36,217 bases of DNA, taken from positions 1-36,217 of the forward strand of contig JANYJQ010000192.1 of the NCBI GenBank assembly GCA_025358435.1, read 5' to 3'. The notes beneath the pieces are model-generated. The model was not told the origin of the DNA, made no database searches, and worked only from the letters and a program-made list of their open reading frames with translations. Source of the DNA: Holophagaceae bacterium (GTDB lineage Bacteria > Acidobacteriota > Holophagae > Holophagales > Holophagaceae). Of the stretch, positions 17,397 to 25,756 are shown piece after piece (the stretch's first letter is position 1; each line of letters opens with the position of its first letter). Made by a program: the position numbers and the translations under genes.

Positions 17397-18433
17397 AAAA
17401 ACCTTTCGAGTTCCCCCTGATTGGCGCCCTTGCGCTATTTTTCGCTCCTCCTTCATTTGCGGGGGACACCAGGCCATCTGTTCCCCGACAGGGAGAGTTG
17501 ATTCACACGGCCACTGCTTCGAGGGATGGCTGGAAATATTTCATGACGTTCTCCGTCGAAAACAAAGGGCGTCAGCATGTCCAGTTCTTCATGCCGCCGG
17601 GCACCCCCATGGTGTCCCAGGGCTCGACGGGATTGACCCTGGTTCTAGTGGATGCGGTGGATCTGGATCTGAAACCCGGCGCATCGGGGAAGGCCACGGT
17701 GTTTGCGATCCCTGCGGAGGACAAAGGAGCAGCTTCCACCGTCGGGTCCAGATACGAGCCATCCCGCGATCGGAACGCCTTCCAGGGCGCGACCAAGGCC
17801 GCGGTCGTGTCCTTCAGCCGGAAAGATAAAATGCAGTTCCGCATTCCGGGGCAAGGGGACGCGGGAAGGATGCTGACCACGCGCTGGGCGATGGCGGAAC
17901 TGCAGCAGGGCAGCAGGGGTCTGTCACCTGACATGAGGAAAAAAGCGGAGGCCGAGGTGGCTGAGGCCTATTCAGCATCTGGTCATGCCGGTCAGGCCAC
18001 CGCAGCCCTGTCCGCCTTCTGGAGGGATGTGGAAGCGACTGCGGACCCCACCGGAAAGAGCCGGATAGATACCCAGACAAGCCAGGAAAGGATCATTTTC
18101 GACAACACCAACATTCAAGGGGTGCTTGGGGGTGGCGAACCCGCGGGATTCACTCTGGATCGCCCGACGTTCATCACGGCCATCCGGACCTATCACTGGA
18201 ACAAAGGAAGGGGACAGCCCGAGGCCACCTGGATCCGCATCCGCGGTACGCAGGGTGGACAGTTCAAAGCCCATGCCGAGACTCCGCCCACGTGGTGGAA
18301 GGTGGCCCCCATGATGCTCCTGCAGCCCGGGAAATACCTGATCGAGGACGGCGATCCGGGAAGCTGGGCACGGAATCCCGATTCAGGAGGGAAGGGATTC
18401 GTCCAAATTTCCGGCAGGCCTGCCGAGCGTTGA
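17393..18433 (+). CDS. Secreted protein of unknown function, coupled to the HExxH gene
   Basis: A 346-aa exported protein. ATG 17393 overlaps the upstream TGA (ATGA), so it is translationally coupled; the signal peptide is LIGALALFFAPPSFAG. Two parts are visible. Residues about 35-190 form a beta-sandwich-like region (GELIHTATASRDGWKYFMTF). The C-terminal ~110 residues carry a recognisable but uncharacterised module with TFITAIRTYHWNKGRGQP and LQPGKYLIEDGDPGSWARNP, seen in various exported proteins with TYHWNxGxG and PGxYxIxDSDPxxW elements. No catalytic residues are evident. It may work with the HExxH protein as a partner or substrate (inference from coupling only). Confidence 0.65.
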   Translation: MKKPFEFPLIGALALFFAPPSFAGDTRPSVPRQGELIHTATASRDGWKYFMTFSVENKGRQHVQFFMPPGTPMVSQGSTGLTLVLVDAVDLDLKPGASGKATVFAIPAEDKGAASTVGSRYEPSRDRNAFQGATKAAVVSFSRKDKMQFRIPGQGDAGRMLTTRWAMAELQQGSRGLSPDMRKKAEAEVAEAYSASGHAGQATAALSAFWRDVEATADPTGKSRIDTQTSQERIIFDNTNIQGVLGGGEPAGFTLDRPTFITAIRTYHWNKGRGQPEATWIRIRGTQGGQFKAHAETPPTWWKVAPMMLLQPGKYLIEDGDPGSWARNPDSGGKGFVQISGRPAER

Positions 18434-18521
18434 AGATCTTAGCCAGTTTGGTTCATCTGCATCGAACCATGGGGTCACACTTCCTATTTCGTGGCGTTGG
18501 TCAGCCTGTCCACCTTGACCC

Positions 18522-19766
18522 TCAACCCGGCAAAGCGATTTTCTGATCGAGGCTGAATTGGTAATCGTGAAAAACATGTTCCGCGGTCAGCGTCTGATAA
18601 CTGCCATCTTCCAGCCGGCGCGTGGTGTCTTTCAGGCGGTAGGTGGTCTGCCCGCAAGTCCAGCAGGTGTAATTCCGCATGTGCGTGCATAGGCAGGTTT
18701 TGTCCATGACGGAGATGGACTTCTCGTTCGGATGCGCCTGTACCTCGCGGTTGTAGGCATTTATGTAAGAGCATCTGCCTTTGCCGTCGAGCAGATAGCC
18801 ATAGGCTTCACAGTTGGGACGAAGCCCCGAGCCGATGGCAGGCGTGTTCTTGAGCATGCGCATCGGATAGCCGGTGGGTGAGATCGTGTTGACGACAATG
18901 TCTTCTTCGCTGGCCTTGAAATATTCCTGCTTTGCCTTGGCGGGCAGGCCGCATTCATTGGACACGGTAAAACGGGTTGCCACCTGCACGCCCGCTGCTC
19001 CATTTTCCAGAAAGGCGACCGCATCCGTCCCGGTGAAAATTCCACCAGCCGAGATCAGCGGGATATCGAGCTGTTCGGCTTTCAGGAACAGTGTGATCTC
19101 GGCCATGATCGTCGCCAGATCGTACTTCGCCCAATCCATGCCGAACCCGAGGTGGCCGCCGGCCAATGGTCCTTCCACCACGATGTAATCCGGCAAACGA
19201 TTAAGCCTGTGGTTCTTGCGCAGGAAGATCTGCAGGACCCGCATGGACGACACAATGATGCCAAGCTTGGCGTCGCGGAAGCGCGGATGGCCTTCGATCA
19301 ATCCGAAGGAGCTCAGGTGCAGACCAGCGCTCAGGGTGATGCCGTCAGCCCCGGCATCCAACGCCGAGGCCAGACGCACACGCAGGGTCTCGCGCGGCGC
19401 ATTCATGGTGAGTTTCTCCATGCAATTGACCCAGATTTCGCCATCGCCACGCTTGGCTTGCATGGTGTTGCCAACGTGCAGTCTGGTCGCCTCGGCCAAA
19501 TGCCCGAGGTCGAAATGGATATCGGCCTTGTCCGGATTGTTGATGTTGTGCTTGTACAGCCTGCTTTTGTCTTTGACAAAATCAGTGTCGAAGTGCCGGT
19601 CGGAAACATCATTGACCATCGCGTCAGAAATATGGCCGACACCGCCCAGGCGGGCCGCTTCCAACGCCAGCGCTGCCGTCGAAATATCCACGCCCATGCC
19701 GCCGACGATGATGGGAACCAGTTCTTTTTTTCCGAATTTCAGTCGGAAATCATCAACGCATTTCAT
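18522..19766 (-). CDS. Nitronate monooxygenase-like FMN enzyme with Cys-rich C-terminus
   Basis: A 414-aa cytosolic TIM-barrel flavoprotein of the nitronate monooxygenase / 2-nitropropane dioxygenase family, which oxidises alkyl nitronates using FMN. The start at 19766 (MKCVDDFRLKFG) follows AAGGA; the longer ORF adds a low-complexity leader. FMN-binding features are IIVGGMGVDIS (N-terminal strand), ADGITLSAGL, VEGPLAGGHLGFG and LISAGGIFTGTDAVAFLENGAAGVQVATRF. The last ~80 residues exceed the usual 320-350-aa enzyme and contain CLCTHMRNYTCWTCGQTTYRL, a cysteine cluster that I recall in a subset of annotated family members and that could bind a metal. Substrate is uncertain. A sigma70-like promoter lies upstream at 19853-19881. 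Confidence 0.85.
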   Translation of the reverse strand: MKCVDDFRLKFGKKELVPIIVGGMGVDISTAALALEAARLGGVGHISDAMVNDVSDRHFDTDFVKDKSRLYKHNINNPDKADIHFDLGHLAEATRLHVGNTMQAKRGDGEIWVNCMEKLTMNAPRETLRVRLASALDAGADGITLSAGLHLSSFGLIEGHPRFRDAKLGIIVSSMRVLQIFLRKNHRLNRLPDYIVVEGPLAGGHLGFGMDWAKYDLATIMAEITLFLKAEQLDIPLISAGGIFTGTDAVAFLENGAAGVQVATRFTVSNECGLPAKAKQEYFKASEEDIVVNTISPTGYPMRMLKNTPAIGSGLRPNCEAYGYLLDGKGRCSYINAYNREVQAHPNEKSISVMDKTCLCTHMRNYTCWTCGQTTYRLKDTTRRLEDGSYQTLTAEHVFHDYQFSLDQKIALPG

Positions 19767-20088
19767 CAAAATCCTTAGGTTGCTGAATTCATCTTCGGTT
19801 TTCGACCGTGCTGTATTGAATCCGGCGGAGGACTGCCCTGAACCGCTCGATTTTTTTACAGCGGATCGAATGTATTCACAAAACGGCTCCATGGCCGAAG
19901 GGCTTGTCGGAATTATGGAGGAGGCTGGAGGTCGTGGCGTTGGACCGGCCAGCGGTAGTTTTAGATGTCTCGGAAATCCTGAAGGGCCGCCGAGCCTCCA
20001 TTTTACGACATGGATCGCTGGTTCAGTGAAAAAGCAATTCTCCGATCATCGGTATTGGCCATCGGCCAACGCAAGACACGCTGAAGAA
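19767..20088. other. 322-nt intergenic region
   Basis: Apart from the candidate promoter at 19853-19881 I see no gene, repeat or clear terminator here. The long plus-strand ORF 19216-20352 that crosses it is mainly the antisense shadow of the two minus-strand neighbours. Confidence 0.6.
19853..19881 (-). promoter_or_regulatory. Candidate sigma70-type promoter for the nitronate monooxygenase gene
   Basis: On the minus strand TTGTGA is followed after 17 nt by TAAAAA. Both hexamers match consensus at 4 of 6 positions with optimal spacing, and the expected transcript start lies about 80 nt before ATG 19766. Confidence 0.4.
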
Positions 20089-21270
20089 TCAGGCACGCCC
20101 CAATGTGAGAGCCCGCCTCACCTGCTTCTTGAGCCGGCTGGCCACAAAAGGACCAAGTCGGCCCTTCTCCCGCAGGATGCGAACGAAGAGATCGCGCTTC
20201 TTGTAGGGCGGGAGCATCCGGTTTTCGGCCGGGACGAGCCGCAGCGCTTCCTTTTCGCAGGCGGAAATGCAGGCCGCGCAACCCAGGCAGACCGCCCCTT
20301 TTACCTCAGCAAAGCGGTCCTTCGGGGAAGCGAAGGTCCGTCCTTTCGCTAAGCCGATGGCCTTCACGTTGCACGCGGTGAAACAGGTGCCGCAGTAGTC
20401 GCAGCGCTCCGGATCGATGACCGCGGTGAAGCCGGTCTTGGCGATGCCTTCGTGGAAGCCCATCTGGACGCCCGCCATGAGCTCGCAACAGCAGCGGCAG
20501 CAGTTGCAGATGAAGGAGGGCTTCTCGCGGATGTTGTCGGTGACGTGCGTCAGGCGGAGGTCCCGCGCCCGGTCGATGACTTCCAGTAGTTCCGCGTCTG
20601 TTTTCAATTCGGCGAAGCCCCGGCGGGCAAGGAATTTCGCACCGCTCCCGAGAGAGATGCAGATGCCCTCCATGGGCGCGCCCTTGGCACAGGTTTTTCC
20701 CTCGTGCGACTTCTTGTGGCGGCAGTAGCAGATACCCACGGCGCCGATTCCCGCCTCGTGGATGATCTCGCGGGCCCGTTCGTAGGTGGCGATCTCCGAG
20801 GTCACGGGGATGTGCTCCTCGTAGGCCAGGGCGCGGGTGAGTTGGGTCTTGCTGCCGAAGAATTCCTTGGCCTGGCTCTCCACCAGGTATTCGCCCATCA
20901 GCGTGGCCAGCCGTTCCAGCGGCAGATCGGTGCGGTGCTTCATGAAGCTGAATTCGAAGAAACCGATGAGCCCGGGCATCAGCAGGTAATACGTGGTGCC
21001 GGCATAGGGCATATCCAGGACCAGGCCCTTGTCAGCCATGGTTTCGAGCAACGGAAGCAGCTCATCGCCGGTCATCCCCGTGGCCCGGACGAGTTCAGCA
21101 AGCGTGGATTCTTCCAGCGGGAAACACGAGGCCACGAAGGCCTCCCGCTCATCGAAAAGCAGGGCGAGGATTTCTCGCAGCTTCTCACTGTCCACCAGTC
21201 CGATGGGGTACTTGTTCAGCCGGTCGATCAGCGGAACCAGGCTGTCCTTGGTACCCAGGTGATGGCCCAT
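20089..21270 (-). CDS. Cysteine-rich 4Fe-4S dicluster ferredoxin protein with N-terminal HTH-like domain
   Basis: A 393-aa iron-sulfur protein. ATG 21270 has GGAGG upstream and is preferred to the ORF-track start at 21321. Residues about 35-95 look like a winged-helix or HTH-like domain (LAELVRATGMTGDELLPLLETMADKGLV). Cysteines at 181/183/194/204 (ICYCRHKKSHEGKTC...C) come next, then CNCCRCCC (255-262) with six cysteines in eight residues. Two classical 4Fe-4S motifs follow: C290/293/296/300 (CDYCGTCFTAC) and C328/331/334/338 (CLGCAACISAC). Related HTH-ferredoxin proteins are common in anaerobes and poorly characterised. The many extra cysteines suggest additional clusters or a redox-sensing role (inference). 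Confidence 0.85.
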   Translation of the reverse strand: MGHHLGTKDSLVPLIDRLNKYPIGLVDSEKLREILALLFDEREAFVASCFPLEESTLAELVRATGMTGDELLPLLETMADKGLVLDMPYAGTTYYLLMPGLIGFFEFSFMKHRTDLPLERLATLMGEYLVESQAKEFFGSKTQLTRALAYEEHIPVTSEIATYERAREIIHEAGIGAVGICYCRHKKSHEGKTCAKGAPMEGICISLGSGAKFLARRGFAELKTDAELLEVIDRARDLRLTHVTDNIREKPSFICNCCRCCCELMAGVQMGFHEGIAKTGFTAVIDPERCDYCGTCFTACNVKAIGLAKGRTFASPKDRFAEVKGAVCLGCAACISACEKEALRLVPAENRMLPPYKKRDLFVRILREKGRLGPFVASRLKKQVRRALTLGRA

Positions 21271-21486
21271 CGTCGGCCTCCTGTCCTGAGTATAGGAATA
21301 TCGGCGGGCGGTAGGGTGCACATCAGGTTCAGGCTTCCTTAGTTTTTATTGAAGGAATTCAGATGGAGTTTTTGAATTACCTGTCCTCACTGACCGCCGC
21401 GGCCCAAAATGAGATGCTTGAATTCCCTATCTTCTGTCCTTCCACAACACTGAAAATTCATCAGAACTACCATTTCTGGATCCAAG

Positions 21487-23559
21487 ATGCGCATATCGCC
21501 CCTCATCTTTGCAGTCGTCGCCATGTCCGGACTCCACGCCGATGAAGGCATGTGGACCTTTGACAACATCCCGGCCAAGGTCATCAAGGCCAAGTACGGC
21601 GTCGAGCTGGATGCGGCCTGGCTGAAACGGCTGCAACTGGCCACGCTGCGCTTTCCGGGCGGCACCGGGGCTTTTGTCAGCGCCGACGGCTTGGTGGTGA
21701 CCAACCACCACGTGGGTCGCAGTGCCATCGCCCAGGTATCCACAGCGAAAGCGGATCTGGTGAAGGATGGCTTCGCAGCGGCCTCCCGCGAGCAGGAGAT
21801 AAAAGTACCGGGCCTTGAACTCATGATGCTGGTGTCCATGGAGGATGTGACCGCGCGTGTGAACGGCGCCGTGAAGCCCGGCACGGCGGACAAGGACGCG
21901 CTCACAGCCCGCCGCAACGCCCTGGGCGAGCTTCGCAAAATGGAAGAGGCTAAGACCGGCCTCACCTGCGAACCCGTGACCCTTTACCAGGGCGGCGAGT
22001 ACTGGTTGTACCGGTATCAGAAATTCACCGACGTGCGCCTGGCGGCCGCGCCGGAACTCCAGGTGGCGGCCTTCGGCGGCGATCCGGACAACTACTCCTA
22101 CCCGCGCCACAACCTGGACTTCTCCCTTTTCCGCGTCTACGAAAACGGCAAGCCCTACCGGCCCGAGGCCTTCCTGCCCTTCCAGCCCAAGGGTGCCGCC
22201 ATTGGCGAGCTCACCTTTATTTCGGGCCATCCAGGAACCACCTACCGGCAGCAGACCCACGCTCAGATGGTGTATGCGCGGGACATCGGAATTCCCTTTC
22301 AGTTGAAGTCCATGGAACGCCACAAGAAAGCCCTGCAAGCCCTTGCGGCTTCTTCGCCCGAGGCCCGGCGCCTGGCGGCCGATGCGATCTACGGCATCGA
22401 GAATGGATTCAAGCGGCTGTCGGGCCAGTTGCTGGGATTGGCCAAGCCCGAGAACCTGCACAAGGTGAAGGAAGCTGAGGAAACACTGCAAGCCGCCGTG
22501 GCCAAGGACCCGGCCCAGCAAGCCAGGACCGGCGCGAGCTGGTCGCGCGTGGCGCAAGCCGTGGAGCGCCAGAAGGCCTTGCTAAAGGACTATACGTTTG
22601 TGGGTGCCCGCAGCGTGGCCTTGCTGGGCCACGCCCTGACGCTGGTGCGCCTGCCGGACGAAGCCGCCAAGCCTTCGGATATGCGCCTCACGGAATTTTC
22701 GGACGGAAACCTGAAGGCCACCATGGCCAAGCTGACTTCGCCTCGGCCCATGGAAAAACCGGTGGAGGCCGCGCGTCTTGCGGCTGGATTGCGGGAGGCT
22801 CTGGATGAGCTGGGAGCCGGCCATCCCTTCGTGAAGACCCTGCTGGGCAGCCAGTCGCCCGAGGCCGTGGCCAAGGTCGCGGTCGAGGGCACGAAGCTGG
22901 ACGATCCCGCAGTACGGAAGCAGCTCGCGGACGGCCACAAAGCTGCCATCGAAGCCAGCGCCGATCCCATGATTCTCCTCGCGAAAAAACTCGATCCCCT
23001 TAACCGGGCCATAAGGAAACAGTGGGAGGACGAGGTCACCAGCATATTCAGCGAACAGGGCAGCCACATCGCTGAGGCCCGCTTCAAGGCCTTTGGCAAA
23101 TCGCTGTACCCCGATGCCACCTTCACGCTGCGGCTGGGATTTGGCCCCGTCGCCACCTACGCGAACGGCACCGGCACCAAGGCGCAGCCCTTCACCACCT
23201 TCATGGGGATGTACGACCGCCACCTGGGCTGGGGCGGCAATGCACTGGCTGCGGAAGATGGCGCGTGGACGCTGCCCCAGCGCTGGCTGGACCGGCAGTC
23301 CAAACTCGACCTGAGCACACCCTTCAACTTCATCTATGCCTGCGACACCGTGGGCGGGAACAGCGGCAGCCCGGTGCTGAACGTGAAGGGCGAATTCGTG
23401 GGCATCAACTTTGACAGCGTGTACGAGGGACAGGGCGGCTACTACGTCTACGACGCCGACACCAAACGCGCCGTGGCCACTGATGCCCGCGCCATCCTGG
23501 AGTCTCTGCGGAAGATCATGGATGCCGGCAACCTGGCGGATGAGCTGACCGGAAAATAG
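21487..23559 (+). CDS. S46 family dipeptidyl-peptidase (DPP7/DPP11 type)
   Basis: A 690-aa exported serine exopeptidase that releases dipeptides from polypeptide N-termini in the periplasm. The signal peptide is short (ISPLIFAVVAMSGLHA). The chymotrypsin-like catalytic parts are TNHHVG (residues 73-77, His), the Asp region in NYSYPRHNLDFSLFR, and GGNSGSP with nucleophile S626. The length fits the family (about 700). The residue 18 positions after the Ser, which is Gly in DPP7 and Arg in DPP11 and sets P1 specificity, is S644 here (NFDSVYEG), so acidic-residue specificity is unlikely and a DPP7-like or distinct preference is predicted. ATG 21487 has only a weak ribosome site. It is followed after 30 nt by an oligopeptide transporter, forming a peptide-uptake unit. 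Confidence 0.93.
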   Translation: MRISPLIFAVVAMSGLHADEGMWTFDNIPAKVIKAKYGVELDAAWLKRLQLATLRFPGGTGAFVSADGLVVTNHHVGRSAIAQVSTAKADLVKDGFAAASREQEIKVPGLELMMLVSMEDVTARVNGAVKPGTADKDALTARRNALGELRKMEEAKTGLTCEPVTLYQGGEYWLYRYQKFTDVRLAAAPELQVAAFGGDPDNYSYPRHNLDFSLFRVYENGKPYRPEAFLPFQPKGAAIGELTFISGHPGTTYRQQTHAQMVYARDIGIPFQLKSMERHKKALQALAASSPEARRLAADAIYGIENGFKRLSGQLLGLAKPENLHKVKEAEETLQAAVAKDPAQQARTGASWSRVAQAVERQKALLKDYTFVGARSVALLGHALTLVRLPDEAAKPSDMRLTEFSDGNLKATMAKLTSPRPMEKPVEAARLAAGLREALDELGAGHPFVKTLLGSQSPEAVAKVAVEGTKLDDPAVRKQLADGHKAAIEASADPMILLAKKLDPLNRAIRKQWEDEVTSIFSEQGSHIAEARFKAFGKSLYPDATFTLRLGFGPVATYANGTGTKAQPFTTFMGMYDRHLGWGGNALAAEDGAWTLPQRWLDRQSKLDLSTPFNFIYACDTVGGNSGSPVLNVKGEFVGINFDSVYEGQGGYYVYDADTKRAVATDARAILESLRKIMDAGNLADELTGK

Positions 23560-23589
23560 GCCTATGGTACGTTTCCGCCAGGAGTGTTC

Positions 23590-25479
23590 ATGAAGACCGC
23601 AACCTCAACCCCGTTGGCCGAACTCACCTGGAAGGCTGTGGCGGCGGGGGTGGTCCTGGGGGTCGTTTTCGGTGCCGCCAACGCTTACATCGGTTTGCGC
23701 GTGGGCCTCACGGTGGCCGCCTCCATCCCTGCCGCGGTGCTGACCGTAGCCCTCTTCAAATTATTCGGCGCCAAGGGCACGATCCTCGAAGCGAACCTCT
23801 CCCAAACCATCGGCTCGGCTTCCACGTCGCTCGCCACGGGCACCATCTTCACGATTCCAGCGTTGTTCCTTTGGGGCATGGCCCCGCCCTATTTGCAAGT
23901 GGTGGCCTTGTGTTTCCTGGGGGGCGTGCTGGGGCTTTCAGCCATGATTCCCCTGCGGCGCTTGCTGATCGTGGAATCCCACGACGAACTGCCCTATCCC
24001 GAAGGCACCGCCTGCGCGGAAGTCCTGCGGGCTACCGCGGAAGGGTCCAGCGATGGCGTCTGGATCTTCCGTGGCATGGCCGTGGGCGCGGGTGTGAAGC
24101 TGCTGGTGGCCCTGCTGTTCCTCGTGCCATCCGAGATGAGCCTGTCACTCGCCCGTGTGCTTCCCAACGGCTCCCTGGCTCTGGAATTGGCTCCGGCCCT
24201 GCTTGCCGTGGGCTACATCCTGGGCTACCGCCAGTCGGGCGTCATCGTATCCGGCGCCCTCATCTCCTCCATCGTGCTCATCCCCCTCATCACCTTTTTC
24301 GGGTCATCGCTTTCGGCCCCGCTTTATCCCGAGACCACGCGCCTGGTTTCGCAGATGGATGCCGGCGCCATCTGGTCGAAATATGTGCGCTACATCGGCG
24401 CCGGCGCCGTGGCCACGGCGGGCATCCTGACGGTGCTCAAGAATCTCCCCTCCATGGTCGGGGCCTTCGCGGCCATCGCCAAGGGCGTGTCCCGCGATTC
24501 GACAGGGGTGGAAATCGCTCGTTCGGAGAAAGATCGCGACCTGCCGGGGTCGTTCGTGATTGGAGGCATCGCCTTCGTGGTGCTGATCGCGGCCTTCGTG
24601 CCTGGAATCTTCGCGGGCAACATGGGCCTCGTTCCCCGCATGGTCTGTGCGGCCGGAGTCGGTGTTTTCGGCGTGCTCTTCGTGGCCGTGGCGGCCCGCA
24701 TCGTGGGCATCGTGGGGGTTTCCTCCCAGCCGACCTCGGGCATCACCTTGGTGACGCTGCTAGGCGTGGCCTCCATCTTCGCGGCGGCGGGCTGGGTGGA
24801 TGGCAACGCCCGGGCCGCGGTGCTCACGGTGGGCACCATCGTCGCCATCGCGGCCTCCAAGGCCGGAGACATCTCCCAGGATCTGAAGACGGGTTTCCTC
24901 GTAGGCGCCACCCCCGCCAAGCAGCAGTTCGGCCAGCTCATCGGCGCGTCCGTGGCCTGCTGGGCCGTGGCCGCCACGGTGATCCTGATGGGCCATGCCT
25001 TCGGCTTCGGCAGCAAGGAAATCCCCGCGCCCCAGGCCATGTTGATGAAGACCATCATCGAAGGCGTTCTATCCGGCGCTCTGCCCTGGACGCTGGTGCT
25101 TTCCGGCGCGGGACTCTCCCTGGGAGCCATGCTCTGCGGCGTGTCGGGCCTCGCCTTTGCTATCGGCGTCTATCTGCCTCTGTCCTCCATGGCGCCGATC
25201 TACGTGGGCGGCTGCGTGCGGGCCCTATTGGACCGAGGCAGGAAGGACAGCGAGGGCAAGACTGAAAGCGATCCAGGCATTCTCGCCGCATCAGGGCTTG
25301 TGGCGGGAGAAGGCCTCGCGGGCATCCTGGTCGCCGCGCTGGTGGTCAGCGGCGTGGCCCCGAAATCCATGGCCCCACGGATCGTCGGCCTCACTGGTGA
25401 GTTGGGGACCGTGGCGTTAGTATTGGCCGTCTGCGGTTTTCTTTACATGGCCGGGCGGGCAAGGAAGAAAACCGTGTGA
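23590..25479 (+). CDS. OPT family oligopeptide transporter
   Basis: A 629-aa inner-membrane transporter with about 15 hydrophobic segments, fitting the OPT family of proton-coupled di-/oligopeptide (or metal-chelate) importers. The diagnostic N-terminal block AAGVVLGVVFGAANAYIGLRVG and the PYPEGTACAEVLRA motif are present, along with repeated Gly/Ala-rich helices (LISSIVLIPLITFFG, MAVGAGVKLLVALLFLV). ATG 23590 is preferred over GTG 23584 because the GGAG is then 5 nt upstream. It lies 30 nt downstream of the S46 peptidase and is likely cotranscribed, so the dipeptides released by that enzyme are its natural candidate substrates (inference). No ATPase subunit is expected for this family. Confidence 0.93.
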   Translation: MKTATSTPLAELTWKAVAAGVVLGVVFGAANAYIGLRVGLTVAASIPAAVLTVALFKLFGAKGTILEANLSQTIGSASTSLATGTIFTIPALFLWGMAPPYLQVVALCFLGGVLGLSAMIPLRRLLIVESHDELPYPEGTACAEVLRATAEGSSDGVWIFRGMAVGAGVKLLVALLFLVPSEMSLSLARVLPNGSLALELAPALLAVGYILGYRQSGVIVSGALISSIVLIPLITFFGSSLSAPLYPETTRLVSQMDAGAIWSKYVRYIGAGAVATAGILTVLKNLPSMVGAFAAIAKGVSRDSTGVEIARSEKDRDLPGSFVIGGIAFVVLIAAFVPGIFAGNMGLVPRMVCAAGVGVFGVLFVAVAARIVGIVGVSSQPTSGITLVTLLGVASIFAAAGWVDGNARAAVLTVGTIVAIAASKAGDISQDLKTGFLVGATPAKQQFGQLIGASVACWAVAATVILMGHAFGFGSKEIPAPQAMLMKTIIEGVLSGALPWTLVLSGAGLSLGAMLCGVSGLAFAIGVYLPLSSMAPIYVGGCVRALLDRGRKDSEGKTESDPGILAASGLVAGEGLAGILVAALVVSGVAPKSMAPRIVGLTGELGTVALVLAVCGFLYMAGRARKKTV

Positions 25480-25756
25480 TGCGTTTTTTGCGACTCGCTT
25501 TTGCACCTTTGATCTTCTGGTTCAGGGGACATTGAGACAGTCGAGTCGATCCTCGATCTCCCAACTCCACTCCAGGGCCGATCCAGTTGCTTCAGAGACT
25601 CCGTTCCGTTGTCACTCCACGGCTCGTTTACGGGCGTGCTCACTGCCGCTATCCTGCCCTCACCGCCGTACATTCCTGCTCCCGTACTGTGGATCACCGC
25701 ACCAAGCGTCTGCTGTGCAATCGCCAAGCAGCCCTCGCACTAGCCAAGGGGCCCAA

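Noticed and set aside
19216-20352. 378-aa plus-strand ORF
   Set aside because: Shadow of the nitronate monooxygenase and ferredoxin genes running through their spacer.
21427-22557. 376-aa minus-strand ORF
   Set aside because: Overlaps the well-supported S46 peptidase on the opposite strand; no family resemblance.
23871-25265. 464-aa plus-strand ORF
   Set aside because: Alternate frame inside the OPT transporter, Arg/His/Gly-rich without membrane segments.
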